From DSWT01 sp049975385 (GTDB lineage: Bacteria; Chloroflexota; Anaerolineae; B4-G1; SLSP01): a stretch of 34,093 nucleotides of DNA. Under the pieces are notes generated by a model. It worked only from the letters and a program-made list of their open reading frames with translations, was not told the DNA's origin and ran no database searches. A program made the translations under genes and the position numbers. Positions 16,109 through 23,564 of the stretch are shown in pieces. The DNA is taken from positions 1 through 34,093 of the forward strand of contig JBNGDO010000040.1 of NCBI GenBank assembly GCA_049975385.1, given 5' to 3'. Positions within the stretch are counted from its first letter, which is position 1. Each line of letters starts with the position of its first letter.

Positions 16109-16774
16109 TCAGCCCCCTAACACCTGCTCCGGCTGTAAAAAGCTAATCTCGGTGACAGAGAAGTTTGCTTTGAGGGCGTCAACCAATCCGTTGAGCGTGC
16201 GTGGATCGCCGCAATCGATGAAGTACGTCAACTGCAAAGTCCCGTCGCGGCTGTCCAAACGGCGGAAGTCCACCGCATCCACATGTTCCAACAAGCAGGC
16301 ATTGACCTGCTCGAAAAGTGACGGGCCGGCCTCTTCCACGAAAACGTTCAGGTATAGATTGCTATCTTGTCGGCGCCGGGTCAATAGCATTCGCACAGCC
16401 ATATAGCCCAACAGCAACCCCACACCGATGACCGTCGGCCAACGCTGCTCGGCACCCATACCCAGCCCAATCGCAATCGCGATAAACAAGAACAGCAGTT
16501 CCTCCTGCTCCTTAACGGCAGTACGAAAGCGCACAATCGACAGTGCGCCCACCATCCCCAACGACAGCGCCAGCGACGACTTGATGATCGTAATCACCAG
16601 CGTCGTCGTGAGCGTCAACACAGGCAGCAAGTAAGCGAACTTGCGCCGGTTAGCAAGCGACTGCCCGTAATGCTCGTAATACCAGGCAACGCACAGGCAT
16701 AGAACCAGTCCCAAAACCATATTGAGCGCCACCGACGCAATCGATAACACAGGCGGTGCAATCCAATCTCCCAT
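16109..16774 (-). CDS. DUF4956 membrane protein
   Basis: A 221-residue protein. The N-terminal 140 residues hold about four membrane segments and the family hallmark SLALSLGMVGALSIVRFRTAVKEQEELLFLFIAIAIGLGMGA (about 66-108). The C-terminal 75 residues form a soluble ferredoxin-like domain (VDAVDFRRLDSRDGTLQLTYFIDCGDP). DUF4956 proteins have no proven function but are regularly adjacent to VTC-domain and CotH genes; a channel or scaffold for the polyphosphate enzyme is an inference from that association. The ATG is at 16772-16774, directly preceded by a GACT-anchored 7-bp repeat on the coding strand, with no separate promoter visible before the ogt stop. Its stop codon abuts the VTC start. Confidence 0.87.
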   Translation of the reverse strand: MGDWIAPPVLSIASVALNMVLGLVLCLCVAWYYEHYGQSLANRRKFAYLLPVLTLTTTLVITIIKSSLALSLGMVGALSIVRFRTAVKEQEELLFLFIAIAIGLGMGAEQRWPTVIGVGLLLGYMAVRMLLTRRRQDSNLYLNVFVEEAGPSLFEQVNACLLEHVDAVDFRRLDSRDGTLQLTYFIDCGDPRTLNGLVDALKANFSVTEISFLQPEQVLGG

Positions 16775-16775
16775 A

Positions 16776-16840
16776 AGTCTCCTAGTAGTCCCTAGTCTGG
16801 TAGTCTTTAGTCCTTAGTCGACAGTCTTTAGTCCAAAGTC
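16776..16840. repeat. AGTC-anchored 7-bp array between ogt and the DUF4956 gene
   Basis: AGTC occurs at 16776, 16787, 16794, 16802, 16809, 16816, 16823, 16830 and 16837, mostly exactly 7 bases apart, with the other three bases variable. It fills the 72-base gap. On the coding strand of the downstream gene it reads GACT and ends at the ATG. Confidence 0.85.
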
Positions 16841-16846
16841 AGCGAC

Positions 16847-17365
16847 TTAAAGGCGTAATTGTAATCCGGCCTGCTCCAATTGCAACAGTGCCGCTTTACG
16901 CTCCACTCCCGCAGCGTAACCGGTAAGTGCGCCGTTCCGCCCTACAACCCGGTGACACGGGACGATGATCGCTACCGGATTGGCGCCGTTGGCCTGCCCC
17001 ACCGCCTGGAACGCGCGCGGACGTTCGACTTCCATGGCAACCTCGCCGTAAGTCAATGTTTCGCCGTAAGGGATGGTCAACAGCTCCTCCCACACCGCCT
17101 TCTGGAACGGTGTACCACGCAAATCGAGGGGGACGTCGAACGCTTTCAAGCGCCGGTCGAAGTAATCTGCCAGTTGTGCGACGGCGGCTTCCAGAACAGG
17201 GCTGGTTCCCAGTTCTGGCGGAGCGATATCATAGCGCGCCAGGCGACGTACCTCCGCATCGCTTGGGTACTCGCCAAAACCCAGACCACAAACGCCCACT
17301 GTGGTCGCGCAGACCCAAAATGGTCCAAGAAAACTTGACGTCACCGTATAAACACAACGATCCAT
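16847..17365 (-). CDS. ogt: Methylated-DNA-[protein]-cysteine S-methyltransferase
   Basis: A 172-residue DNA repair protein that moves the alkyl group from O6-alkylguanine to its own cysteine. The active site IVPCHRVVGRNGALTGYAAG (about 134-153) and the preceding RAFQAVGQANGANPVA helix are diagnostic, and the length matches single-domain Ogt (about 170). The N-terminal part (to about 85) is the divergent ribonuclease-H-like domain. The start is ATG at 17363-17365 with GAGGTG 4 bases upstream. It lies 26 bases after the peptidase gene on the same strand, so the two are probably co-transcribed, without an evident functional link. Confidence 0.93.
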   Translation of the reverse strand: MDRCVYTVTSSFLGPFWVCATTVGVCGLGFGEYPSDAEVRRLARYDIAPPELGTSPVLEAAVAQLADYFDRRLKAFDVPLDLRGTPFQKAVWEELLTIPYGETLTYGEVAMEVERPRAFQAVGQANGANPVAIIVPCHRVVGRNGALTGYAAGVERKAALLQLEQAGLQLRL

Positions 17366-17391
17366 GAATCACCTCGTCATAGTGCCATAAG

Positions 17392-19194
17392 TCAATCGCT
17401 CAACGGCAGTACCGTCACCGACCACGAGGCTCCCAACTGCGACGCCGTCAGCACGCGCTGCGACGGCCACGCTGCTTTCACCAGCGCATGAACCTCGTAG
17501 CTGCCATCAAGATATGGCACCAGACGATAAGGCTCGTAGCCCTGTGCCAATACTTCTACGACGATCGCGCGCGCATCGGCAGCTAACCCGTTCTGTGGGA
17601 AACCGTTCGCCAGTGCGTCCTCCACAGCCGACAACGGCCTTTCGACCGCTTCGATAGCGCCAGATGATACTGCCTCTTGCGCCATCACCAGTAACAATTC
17701 CAAGGCCACCGGTTCGGCTTCGTGCGGCCGGCGCACAAAATCCGCCGTGATGTCCCATTGCGCGCCATCCTTAGGGCTGAACAATATACCTTCCAAGAAA
17801 TGCGCACCGGGATCATAAATGCGCTGGTAAATGCGCAACGTCTCCATCAAGCGCAATTCCACCTCCAGGCGCGCCAGAGTTTCGGACGGCACTGACTGCT
17901 CGTCCAACCAGGCCTCCCACGTCTCCTCGAACGCCTGCCAGTCTGGCTCCGCAAGAGCAAGAAGGCCAGCGCTGAGTTGCGCCGTGGCATCCTCCCACTC
18001 GCCTGACAGCGTGGCACGGCAGAACGTCTCCATCCCTTCCCAACCGAAGTGCTCAACGATATAGCCAACGAAAGCGCCAGCCTCACGATAACTGACCTCA
18101 TGCTGGTACGTGTAGAAATCGTCGGCAAGCTGCGAAAGTGGGATATAATGCGCGGAAGTACGCAGAGCTGCCGTATCCTGGGCAGGCGATCCCGCCCAAT
18201 AATGCCCACCAGCTACATAGACCGCCAGCCCCTCACGCACGACGGAAGGCGCGGCATGGCAGCCCAACGCCGCATCCAGCCGGTGTGTCAGTTCGTGGCG
18301 CAACACCATGCCCAGGTCTGAGGGCGCATACTGCCGGTCGGTGTAGGTGACCGCAGCCCAATCCCATGATGCATAGCCGCCATGCCCGATCACGCGATCC
18401 AACAAGTAAATTTCCAACAGATCTCCTGCCGCACTAAAGCCAAAACGCGTTCCAACATCCTTATAGGCTGCGGCAACCTCGGCCGCAATGACATCCAGAT
18501 CGCGTTCAGCGGCCGTCCCTGTGAGATAGTGCAAGCGCACGCCAGGCAACTCTGTGGAAGCCCATGTGGCCTCCGGCTCCGGGGCATAAAATGAATCGAC
18601 AGAGCGCGGAGCAACGGTCACAACCAACGTATTGTCCGTCAGGTCAGGATCGAAGACATCCGGGGACAGGAGCAATGTGAACGTCAGAGGGATGGTGGAC
18701 GTCACCTCAGGAATCCGCCACGCCCAATAAAAACGCGCCCGCAATCGCGCATCAAGCCCCTCGAAGCCGACCGGCGCCGTCAAAATATCAGTATTGTCCA
18801 ATGCCCATGTGAGTGTCAGCGGTCCAGTGACGTCTACTGGCACCCGGGGATTCACGGATACGCTCACCCAATCCCCGGGATACAGCGGCCACGGGAAGAA
18901 CTGCACGCTATCGATTTCCAAGCCCGGTCCAGCGGGCGGTAATGTGGGAACAGGAGATGGGGTAAGCGTCGGTGTGGGAAACGGTGTAGATGTTGGAACC
19001 AGCATTGGTGTGGAAGATGGCACAGGAGACAGGGCCGCCGAGGACAGCGTGGCTGCTGGGGACAGCGTCGCCGTGGATGGCGAGGTCACAGACGGCGTCA
19101 CAGTTTCAACAACCGGGGACAACGGCAGCACGGGCACAAAGATGCGGCACGCGAGACCGATTAACACCAATAGGACCAACCGAAGACGCTTCAT
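17392..19194 (-). CDS. Exported HExxH metallopeptidase-like protein (peptidase MA type)
   Basis: A 600-residue exported protein. N-terminal hydrophobic segment MKRLRLVLLVLIGLAC; a lipoprotein is possible, but Gly at -3 makes the lipobox imperfect. A Pro/Ser/Thr linker follows (to about residue 90), then a beta domain, then a gluzincin-type peptidase domain with LRHELTHRLDAALG and, 17 residues after the second His, REGLAVYVAGG (Glu as third zinc ligand), followed by EAGAFVGYIVEHFGWEGM. This is the layout of the peptidase MA-like family; the substrate is unknown. The ATG at 19192-19194 is preferred over the GTG 12 bases upstream because GAGGTG lies 9 bases before it. The promoter is at 19216-19243. 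First gene of a long minus-strand run. Confidence 0.82.
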   Translation of the reverse strand: MKRLRLVLLVLIGLACRIFVPVLPLSPVVETVTPSVTSPSTATLSPAATLSSAALSPVPSSTPMLVPTSTPFPTPTLTPSPVPTLPPAGPGLEIDSVQFFPWPLYPGDWVSVSVNPRVPVDVTGPLTLTWALDNTDILTAPVGFEGLDARLRARFYWAWRIPEVTSTIPLTFTLLLSPDVFDPDLTDNTLVVTVAPRSVDSFYAPEPEATWASTELPGVRLHYLTGTAAERDLDVIAAEVAAAYKDVGTRFGFSAAGDLLEIYLLDRVIGHGGYASWDWAAVTYTDRQYAPSDLGMVLRHELTHRLDAALGCHAAPSVVREGLAVYVAGGHYWAGSPAQDTAALRTSAHYIPLSQLADDFYTYQHEVSYREAGAFVGYIVEHFGWEGMETFCRATLSGEWEDATAQLSAGLLALAEPDWQAFEETWEAWLDEQSVPSETLARLEVELRLMETLRIYQRIYDPGAHFLEGILFSPKDGAQWDITADFVRRPHEAEPVALELLLVMAQEAVSSGAIEAVERPLSAVEDALANGFPQNGLAADARAIVVEVLAQGYEPYRLVPYLDGSYEVHALVKAAWPSQRVLTASQLGASWSVTVLPLSD

Positions 19195-19215
19195 GACTTC
19201 GAACACCTCACCCGC

Positions 19216-19243
19216 ATTGTAACAGGATTAGCGAGTGAGGCAA
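19216..19243 (-). promoter_or_regulatory. Promoter of the metallopeptidase-ogt run
   Basis: Minus strand TTGCCT (19238-19243), 16 bases, TACAAT (19216-19221), followed by GAGGTG and the ATG at 19194. The rest of the gap to 19375 holds no gene; a GCAGACC/GGTCTGC inverted pair (19298-19304 and 19318-19324) could be a weak stop for the upstream methyltransferase transcript, but no T-run follows. Confidence 0.45.
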
Positions 19244-19375
19244 TACCCCGAAGCTAACGGGCATCACGAGGCGGAATTGTCAGCCTTCTTTGACGCAGCA
19301 GACCGCAACGCTGCCCTGGTCTGCCGCGCCTGCTCCATAAGTAAAGAGCTAGTTGACCAGCACCAACAATCCCGC

Positions 19376-20167
19376 TCATCTTCCCACGCCACGCTGCCGG
19401 GCCGCCTCAAAGAGCACAATCACCGCTGCCATAGCCGCGTTGAGCGAATCCACACCACGCGCCATCGGGATGGTAACGTGCCGCCCGGCGGCCAGCGCAC
19501 GGCCTTCGGGGCTTGCACCCTCAGCTTCCCCACCAACAACGAGTGCCACGCCCCCGCGCCAGTTGACAGCATCATAAGGCGTGCCTGGCCCAGCCTCGGC
19601 CAACCACACCTGGACGCCCCTCAGGCTAGCGCGGATATCCTGCCACGCCACCCGGTGAATCGATAGGTAAAAATGCGCCCCCATACCGGCGCGCACTACC
19701 TTCGGATTGGTGTAATCCACCGTTCCCGGCGGCAATAAAACCTGCGAGACGCCGGCAGCCCAGGCCGTGCGCAACATCGTCCCCAGATTGCCAGGATCGC
19801 GGATACCATCAGGGATCAATGTAAGTGGCGTGGCTGCGTCACAATGCAAGTCGGGGATAGGTAGCACGACGAGGATGCCTTGGGGGGTCTCCGTGTCAGC
19901 TAGCGCCTGCATCACTTCCGCGGACACTTCCCAGCAGGCTTTCGTGCGTTGCACACAGGCTGCGATGAGATCTCTGCCGGATTCACCCTCGACAAACGCG
20001 GCAGTGTAAAACACTTCGTGGAGAGGCAGACCTGCAGTGAGGATTTCCTGAACCAGGCGCAGCCCTTCGGCAACGAACAATCCCTCATGATAACGACGGC
20101 GAGTGCTACGCTCAAGCGTCTGCACTCGCCGCACACGTTCACTCTTCAGACTGACGATCTTACCCAT
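19376..20167 (-). CDS. TrmH/SpoU-family RNA 2'-O-methyltransferase
   Basis: A 263-residue SPOUT methyltransferase that uses S-adenosylmethionine to methylate a ribose in rRNA or tRNA. The N-terminal substrate-binding part reads RRRYHEGLFVAEGLRLVQEIL, followed by the three SpoU motifs: DGIRDPGNLGTMLRTAWAAGV (motif 1), ALVVGGEAEGAS (motif 2) and VTIPMARGVDSLNAAMAAVIVLFEAAR (motif 3). The ATG at 20165-20167 gives the usual N-terminus; an in-frame TTG at 20194 would add nine residues and has no ribosome site. It follows the LysM gene on the same strand with a palindrome between them. The target nucleotide cannot be told from sequence. Confidence 0.9.
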   Translation of the reverse strand: MGKIVSLKSERVRRVQTLERSTRRRYHEGLFVAEGLRLVQEILTAGLPLHEVFYTAAFVEGESGRDLIAACVQRTKACWEVSAEVMQALADTETPQGILVVLPIPDLHCDAATPLTLIPDGIRDPGNLGTMLRTAWAAGVSQVLLPPGTVDYTNPKVVRAGMGAHFYLSIHRVAWQDIRASLRGVQVWLAEAGPGTPYDAVNWRGGVALVVGGEAEGASPEGRALAAGRHVTIPMARGVDSLNAAMAAVIVLFEAARQRGVGR

Positions 20168-20198
20168 CGTCTGTATGGATATGAGGCCCCCCAATCAA

Positions 20199-20214
20199 AC
20201 GCGCCAAGGCGCGT
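20199..20214 (-). terminator. Palindrome between the LysM gene and the methyltransferase
   Basis: ACGCGCC-AA-GGCGCGT, seven perfect base pairs with a 2-base loop. On the minus strand it is followed by TTGATT, so it may be a weak intrinsic terminator or an attenuating hairpin. Confidence 0.3.
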
Positions 20215-20231
20215 ACGTTTATAACTTCAGT

Positions 20232-20930
20232 CTAAGGAATACGAATAACCTGGCCAACGTATATGAGGGCAGGATTAGCAATCCCGTTGTATTTGGCGAG
20301 GTAGTACTGACTGTAATTGTACTTTAGCGCAATACGAAACAGATTCTCACCAGGCTGCACGATATGGACTTTCTCACCACCGGGCGCTGGAGCTGGCGTC
20401 TCATCGTCGGTCCCTCCAGGGATGGTCAGTACCTGCCCAACGTAGATCAATGCAGCATTCGTAATGCCATTGGCCTTAGCAATAGCATCGACCGTCGTGC
20501 CGTAGCGCAATGCAATACGGAACAAATTCTCACCTGCCTGCACCACATGCTTGCCAGGCACGCTCTCCTCGGGCTCAGCCGTAGCTTCCGGCGTGGGCTC
20601 AGTTTCATCACCACTGACCACTTCCGGCGTCACCACCTCAACAGCCTCTTCTGTAGGCTCCTCAGCAACCTCGGTTGCCTCAAGGGTAGGCTCCTCTGTA
20701 GCTTCCTCAACAGGTTCGGAAGTCGTGGCTTCCTCAACCGGCTCGACCACGACGGGCGTGGGATTCGATTCGGCCAATTCCACCATCTCGGCCGATTCGT
20801 CTATCTCGGCCGATTCATCCTCAGCCTGGATATCTGCCAGCGGAGGCGTGGCAGATTTCTTGCACCCCCCTAACACCAGGGAAAGCACCACAAGAATGGC
20901 CAATATCACAAAACTGGATTTGCGACTCAT
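20232..20930 (-). CDS. Lipoprotein with two LysM domains
   Basis: A 232-residue lipoprotein: signal peptide MSRKSSFVILAILVVLSLVLGGC with Cys23 as lipidation site; an acidic Glu/Thr/Pro linker (24-126) with repeated EPVEEAT-like units; then two LysM domains, 127-172 (HVVQAGENLFRIALRYGTT ... LIYVGQVLTIP) and 187-232 (HIVQPGENLFRIALKYNYS ... LIYVGQVIRIP). LysM binds N-acetylglucosamine polymers such as peptidoglycan, so it probably bridges membrane and wall. The frame is open to 21125, but the ATG at 20928-20930 is the start: AGGAG lies 8 bases upstream and a signal peptide begins there. The promoter is at 20962-20990. Divergent from efp. Confidence 0.92.
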   Translation of the reverse strand: MSRKSSFVILAILVVLSLVLGGCKKSATPPLADIQAEDESAEIDESAEMVELAESNPTPVVVEPVEEATTSEPVEEATEEPTLEATEVAEEPTEEAVEVVTPEVVSGDETEPTPEATAEPEESVPGKHVVQAGENLFRIALRYGTTVDAIAKANGITNAALIYVGQVLTIPGGTDDETPAPAPGGEKVHIVQPGENLFRIALKYNYSQYYLAKYNGIANPALIYVGQVIRIP

Positions 20931-20961
20931 AGAGAATCTCCTTTCTGTTGAATTCACAGAT

Positions 20962-20990
20962 ATTATACACGTTAATCTGCTTTGCAACAA
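20962..20990 (-). promoter_or_regulatory. Promoter of the LysM lipoprotein gene
   Basis: Minus strand TTGTTG (20985-20990), 17 bases, perfect TATAAT (20962-20967), 31 bases upstream of the ATG. Confidence 0.6.
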
Positions 20991-21048
20991 GGTTTTGCGA
21001 ACCTTTGTAAGAATTATACTATAAAAATCACAAAAAGTAAAAAAGAGC

Positions 21049-21076
21049 TTGACGATAAACGTACCCAAGTTATAAT
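21049..21076 (+). promoter_or_regulatory. Promoter of efp
   Basis: TTGACG (21049-21054), 16 bases, TATAAT (21071-21076), then a leader of about 55 bases. One of the two best promoter matches in the window. Confidence 0.75.
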
Positions 21077-21088
21077 GACTTGCTGATA

Positions 21089-21109
21089 CAGTGCGGGGCC
21101 CTCGCACTG
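21089..21109 (+). promoter_or_regulatory. Hairpin at the 5' end of the efp mRNA
   Basis: CAGTGCG (21089-21095) and CGCACTG (21103-21109) are perfect inverted arms around GGGCCCT. It would form near the very 5' end of the transcript, 29 bases before the start codon, leaving the GGAG ribosome site free. It may stabilise the mRNA; no protein-binding consensus is recognised. Confidence 0.5.
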
Positions 21110-21137
21110 AATGTGAGTATGCCATTGAGGAGATAAT

Positions 21138-21695
21138 ATGATTGATGCAAATGAGTTACGCAAAGGAACAACCTTCATTTTAGATGGGGAACTGTACCAG
21201 GTTTTGGAATACCAACACTACAAACCTGGCCGAGGAAACGCCATTATCCGCACGAAAATCCGCAATTTGCGCACTGGATCTACAATTCCACGCAACTTCC
21301 TCTCGGGAGATCGCTTCGAGGAAGCCCCCGTGGAACGCCGTACCGCGCAGTATCTTTACGAAGACGGTGTAGCTTTCTACTTTATGGATACGCAAACCTA
21401 CGATCAGGTCCGTATGAACACCGACATGGTCGGCGACCGGGCCGGGTTCTTAAAAGAAGGTATGGAAGTTACACTCACCATCCTCGAGAGTGAAGTCCTG
21501 GATATAGACTTGCCCGCTTCCATCGAATTGGAAGTCGTCGAGTCGGAACTAGCTGTCGTTGGAGATACAGCCACAGGCGCGAGTAAAACGATCGTATGCG
21601 AAACCGGTCTAGAGGTCGACGTACCCTTATTCGTCAATGTGGGTGACACTATCCGTGTCGATACCCGCAGTGGGGACTACCTCACCCGCGTTTAG
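21138..21695 (+). CDS. efp: Translation elongation factor P
   Basis: A 185-residue EF-P, which binds between the P and E sites and relieves ribosomes stalled on proline runs. All three beta domains are present: MIDANELRKGTTFILDGELYQVLEYQHYKPGRGNAIIRTKIRN, the OB domain around residues 65-125, and the C-terminal signature VPLFVNVGDTIRVDTRSGDYLTRV. The ribosome site GGAGATAAT precedes the ATG. Odd: the domain I loop tip reads KPGRGNA, placing Arg where the modified Lys34 of Escherichia coli EF-P stands. Proline-rich linkers in the secreted proteins of this window are plausible clients. Own promoter, leader hairpin and terminator, so probably monocistronic. Confidence 0.97.
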   Translation: MIDANELRKGTTFILDGELYQVLEYQHYKPGRGNAIIRTKIRNLRTGSTIPRNFLSGDRFEEAPVERRTAQYLYEDGVAFYFMDTQTYDQVRMNTDMVGDRAGFLKEGMEVTLTILESEVLDIDLPASIELEVVESELAVVGDTATGASKTIVCETGLEVDVPLFVNVGDTIRVDTRSGDYLTRV

Positions 21696-21747
21696 CTCCA
21701 TGCCGGTGCAGTAACTGGCTCTGGTCCCCACACAACAGACAGGTTCC

Positions 21748-21784
21748 CGTGCGGTGCGCTCCTGGGCGTACCGCACGCGTTTTT
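21748..21784 (+). terminator. Intrinsic terminator of efp
   Basis: A stem of about 12 base pairs (CGTGCGGTGCGC with GCGTACCGCACG, one G-U pair, loop TCCTGG) followed by CG and TTTTT. It lies 52 bases after the efp stop. Confidence 0.85.
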
Positions 21785-21793
21785 GAAGGACCC

Positions 21794-21821
21794 TTGCGAA
21801 GGTGTCGAGAGATTGTAGAAT
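21794..21821 (+). promoter_or_regulatory. Possible promoter of the CCA-adding enzyme gene
   Basis: TTGCGA (21794-21799), 16 bases, TAGAAT (21816-21821), just after the efp terminator and 78 bases before the ATG. Confidence 0.45.
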
Positions 21822-21899
21822 AGAAATGATCGTAGCCAATCAAAATGGCGTGTATCGTGTCCCCACTGGCACTCTTCACAAGGATGAGTGAGGTTCTGA

Positions 21900-23564
21900 A
21901 TGGATTTCAGTCCATACGCAGGTCGCTGGGTCGCCTTGACCGAGAACAACACAATAGCGGGCGTCGGTGCCACGCGCGACGAAACGCGCGTCGCCGCGCG
22001 CGTGGCCTATCCCAAAGAACGATTGCGTCTGGCGTGGGTGGCCATCCGCCCGCCCCACATTCCCTTGCCTGAATGGCCCCTGGCCGAACTGCACAGCCTT
22101 CTTCCTCAAGGCGGCGTGTGGTTGGCTGGTGGACCTGTCCGCGACCTGTTGTTGGGCCGCGACATCCACGATTGGGATTTCGCCGTTGCTGAACAAGGCT
22201 GCGCGCTGGCGCGCAAAGTCGCCAATGCCCTGCACGCCGCCTACTACCCCCTGGATGAGGAGCGGGATACGGGACGCGTCGTCGCCACCGCCCCACACAC
22301 ACACCGCCCGGTGATGCTCGACTTCGCCGTCTTGCGGGGTAACACGCTGGAAGAGGACTTGCGACGGCGCGATTTCACCATCAACGCGATGGCACTCACC
22401 CTCGATGGCATGCTCATCGACCCCACAAGCGGTCAGGCCGACCTCGACGCACGCCTCATCCGTATGGCCAGCCCCACCAGCTTCAAGGACGACCCGGTAC
22501 GACTCTTACGCGCGATCCGTCAGGCCAACGCATTGTGCTTTCACCTCGAGACGCGCACCGAGATGGCACTGCGAGCGCAGGTGCGATCGATTACAACCGT
22601 CACCGCGGAACGCATCCGCGACGAGTTGCTGGACATGCTGCGCGCGGTCCCGGCGGCGCACAGCCTGCATGCGCTGGCCGACGTAGGACTGCTGCGCCAC
22701 GTCTTACCGGAAATCCAGGCCTTGCAGGCCGTGCAGCAATCTGCGCCCCATTACTACGCGAATGCTCAGGTTCACACCCTGGCGGCAATCGCGGCTGTAG
22801 AGGGTGTCCTCGCGCTCCTCAAGGGCGAGGCGCGTCCGCCAGGCACCAACAACTACGTTCCCACACCCAATTGGACGTGGTCACTGCTTGCCGATGCCTT
22901 GCTGCCCTTTCAGGCAGCCTTGCTGAAGTATCTGGGCGAATCCGTCAACGCTGAGATGCCGCGCGCCGATCTGCTGAAGTGGGGCGCGCTGTTCCACGAC
23001 GTCGGCAAAGCGGAGACGCGCACTGTCGACGACGATGGGCGCACGCACTTCTACGGGCACGCGGAAACCGGCGTGCGGTTGACGAAGGCGCGTCTGGGGG
23101 CACTGCGGTTTCCAGGAAAAGCCATCGATTTCGCCAGCACGCTGGTCGCAGAACACATGCGGCTGGCGACCAGCCATGGAGATATATTTACACGGCGCGC
23201 GGCCTACCGCTTCTACCGCGATGCCGGTGAGGCCGGCGTTGCGGTTGTGCTGCTGGCCCTGGCCGACGCGATGGCCGTCTGGGGCCGGGGATTAACGCAA
23301 ACCCGCTGGCGCGCGCTGCTGCGCAACGCCAAAGCGTTGTTCAAAGCCTATTTCGAGCGTCCCTCGGAGATCGTTGCACCACCCGCACTGCTCACGGGGC
23401 ACGATCTTATCGCCCTGGGAGTGCAACCAGGGCCACAGATGGGACGCATCCTCGATGCACTACGCGAAGCCCAGGCCGCGGGTGAGATCGCGACCAGGGA
23501 AGAAGCCGAGAATTTCATTGCCGAAAATTACGGCGCCCCGACGTTAGCGGGAGCGGAAACATGA
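21900..23564 (+). CDS. tRNA nucleotidyltransferase (CCA-adding type) with N-terminal extra domain and HD domain
   Basis: A 554-residue class II nucleotidyltransferase that adds or repairs the 3' CCA of tRNA (poly(A) polymerases are close relatives). Residues 71-93 hold WLAGGPVRDLLLGRDIHDWDF with the metal-binding Asp91 and Asp93; RRDFTINAMA (156-165) and the DDPVRLLRAIRQA helix (197-209) complete the head and neck. An HD phosphohydrolase-type motif FHDVGKAETRT (His366-Asp367), with YGHAETG after it, follows, as in bacterial CCA enzymes with repair phosphatase activity. Odd: residues 1-48 (YAGRWVALTENNTIAGVGATRDE...) are an extra small domain of DUF5678-like appearance fused in front. The stop overlaps the next gene's ATG (ATGA, 23561-23564). 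Confidence 0.88.
   Translation: MDFSPYAGRWVALTENNTIAGVGATRDETRVAARVAYPKERLRLAWVAIRPPHIPLPEWPLAELHSLLPQGGVWLAGGPVRDLLLGRDIHDWDFAVAEQGCALARKVANALHAAYYPLDEERDTGRVVATAPHTHRPVMLDFAVLRGNTLEEDLRRRDFTINAMALTLDGMLIDPTSGQADLDARLIRMASPTSFKDDPVRLLRAIRQANALCFHLETRTEMALRAQVRSITTVTAERIRDELLDMLRAVPAAHSLHALADVGLLRHVLPEIQALQAVQQSAPHYYANAQVHTLAAIAAVEGVLALLKGEARPPGTNNYVPTPNWTWSLLADALLPFQAALLKYLGESVNAEMPRADLLKWGALFHDVGKAETRTVDDDGRTHFYGHAETGVRLTKARLGALRFPGKAIDFASTLVAEHMRLATSHGDIFTRRAAYRFYRDAGEAGVAVVLLALADAMAVWGRGLTQTRWRALLRNAKALFKAYFERPSEIVAPPALLTGHDLIALGVQPGPQMGRILDALREAQAAGEIATREEAENFIAENYGAPTLAGAET

Noticed and set aside
19244..19375. Small gene or RNA in the gap between methyltransferase and peptidase
   Set aside because: No ribosome site, conserved-looking frame or strong structure was found beyond a weak 7-bp inverted pair.
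20931..21125. 65-residue N-terminal extension of the LysM lipoprotein
   Set aside because: It covers the promoter region, and the signal peptide and AGGAG fix the start at 20930.
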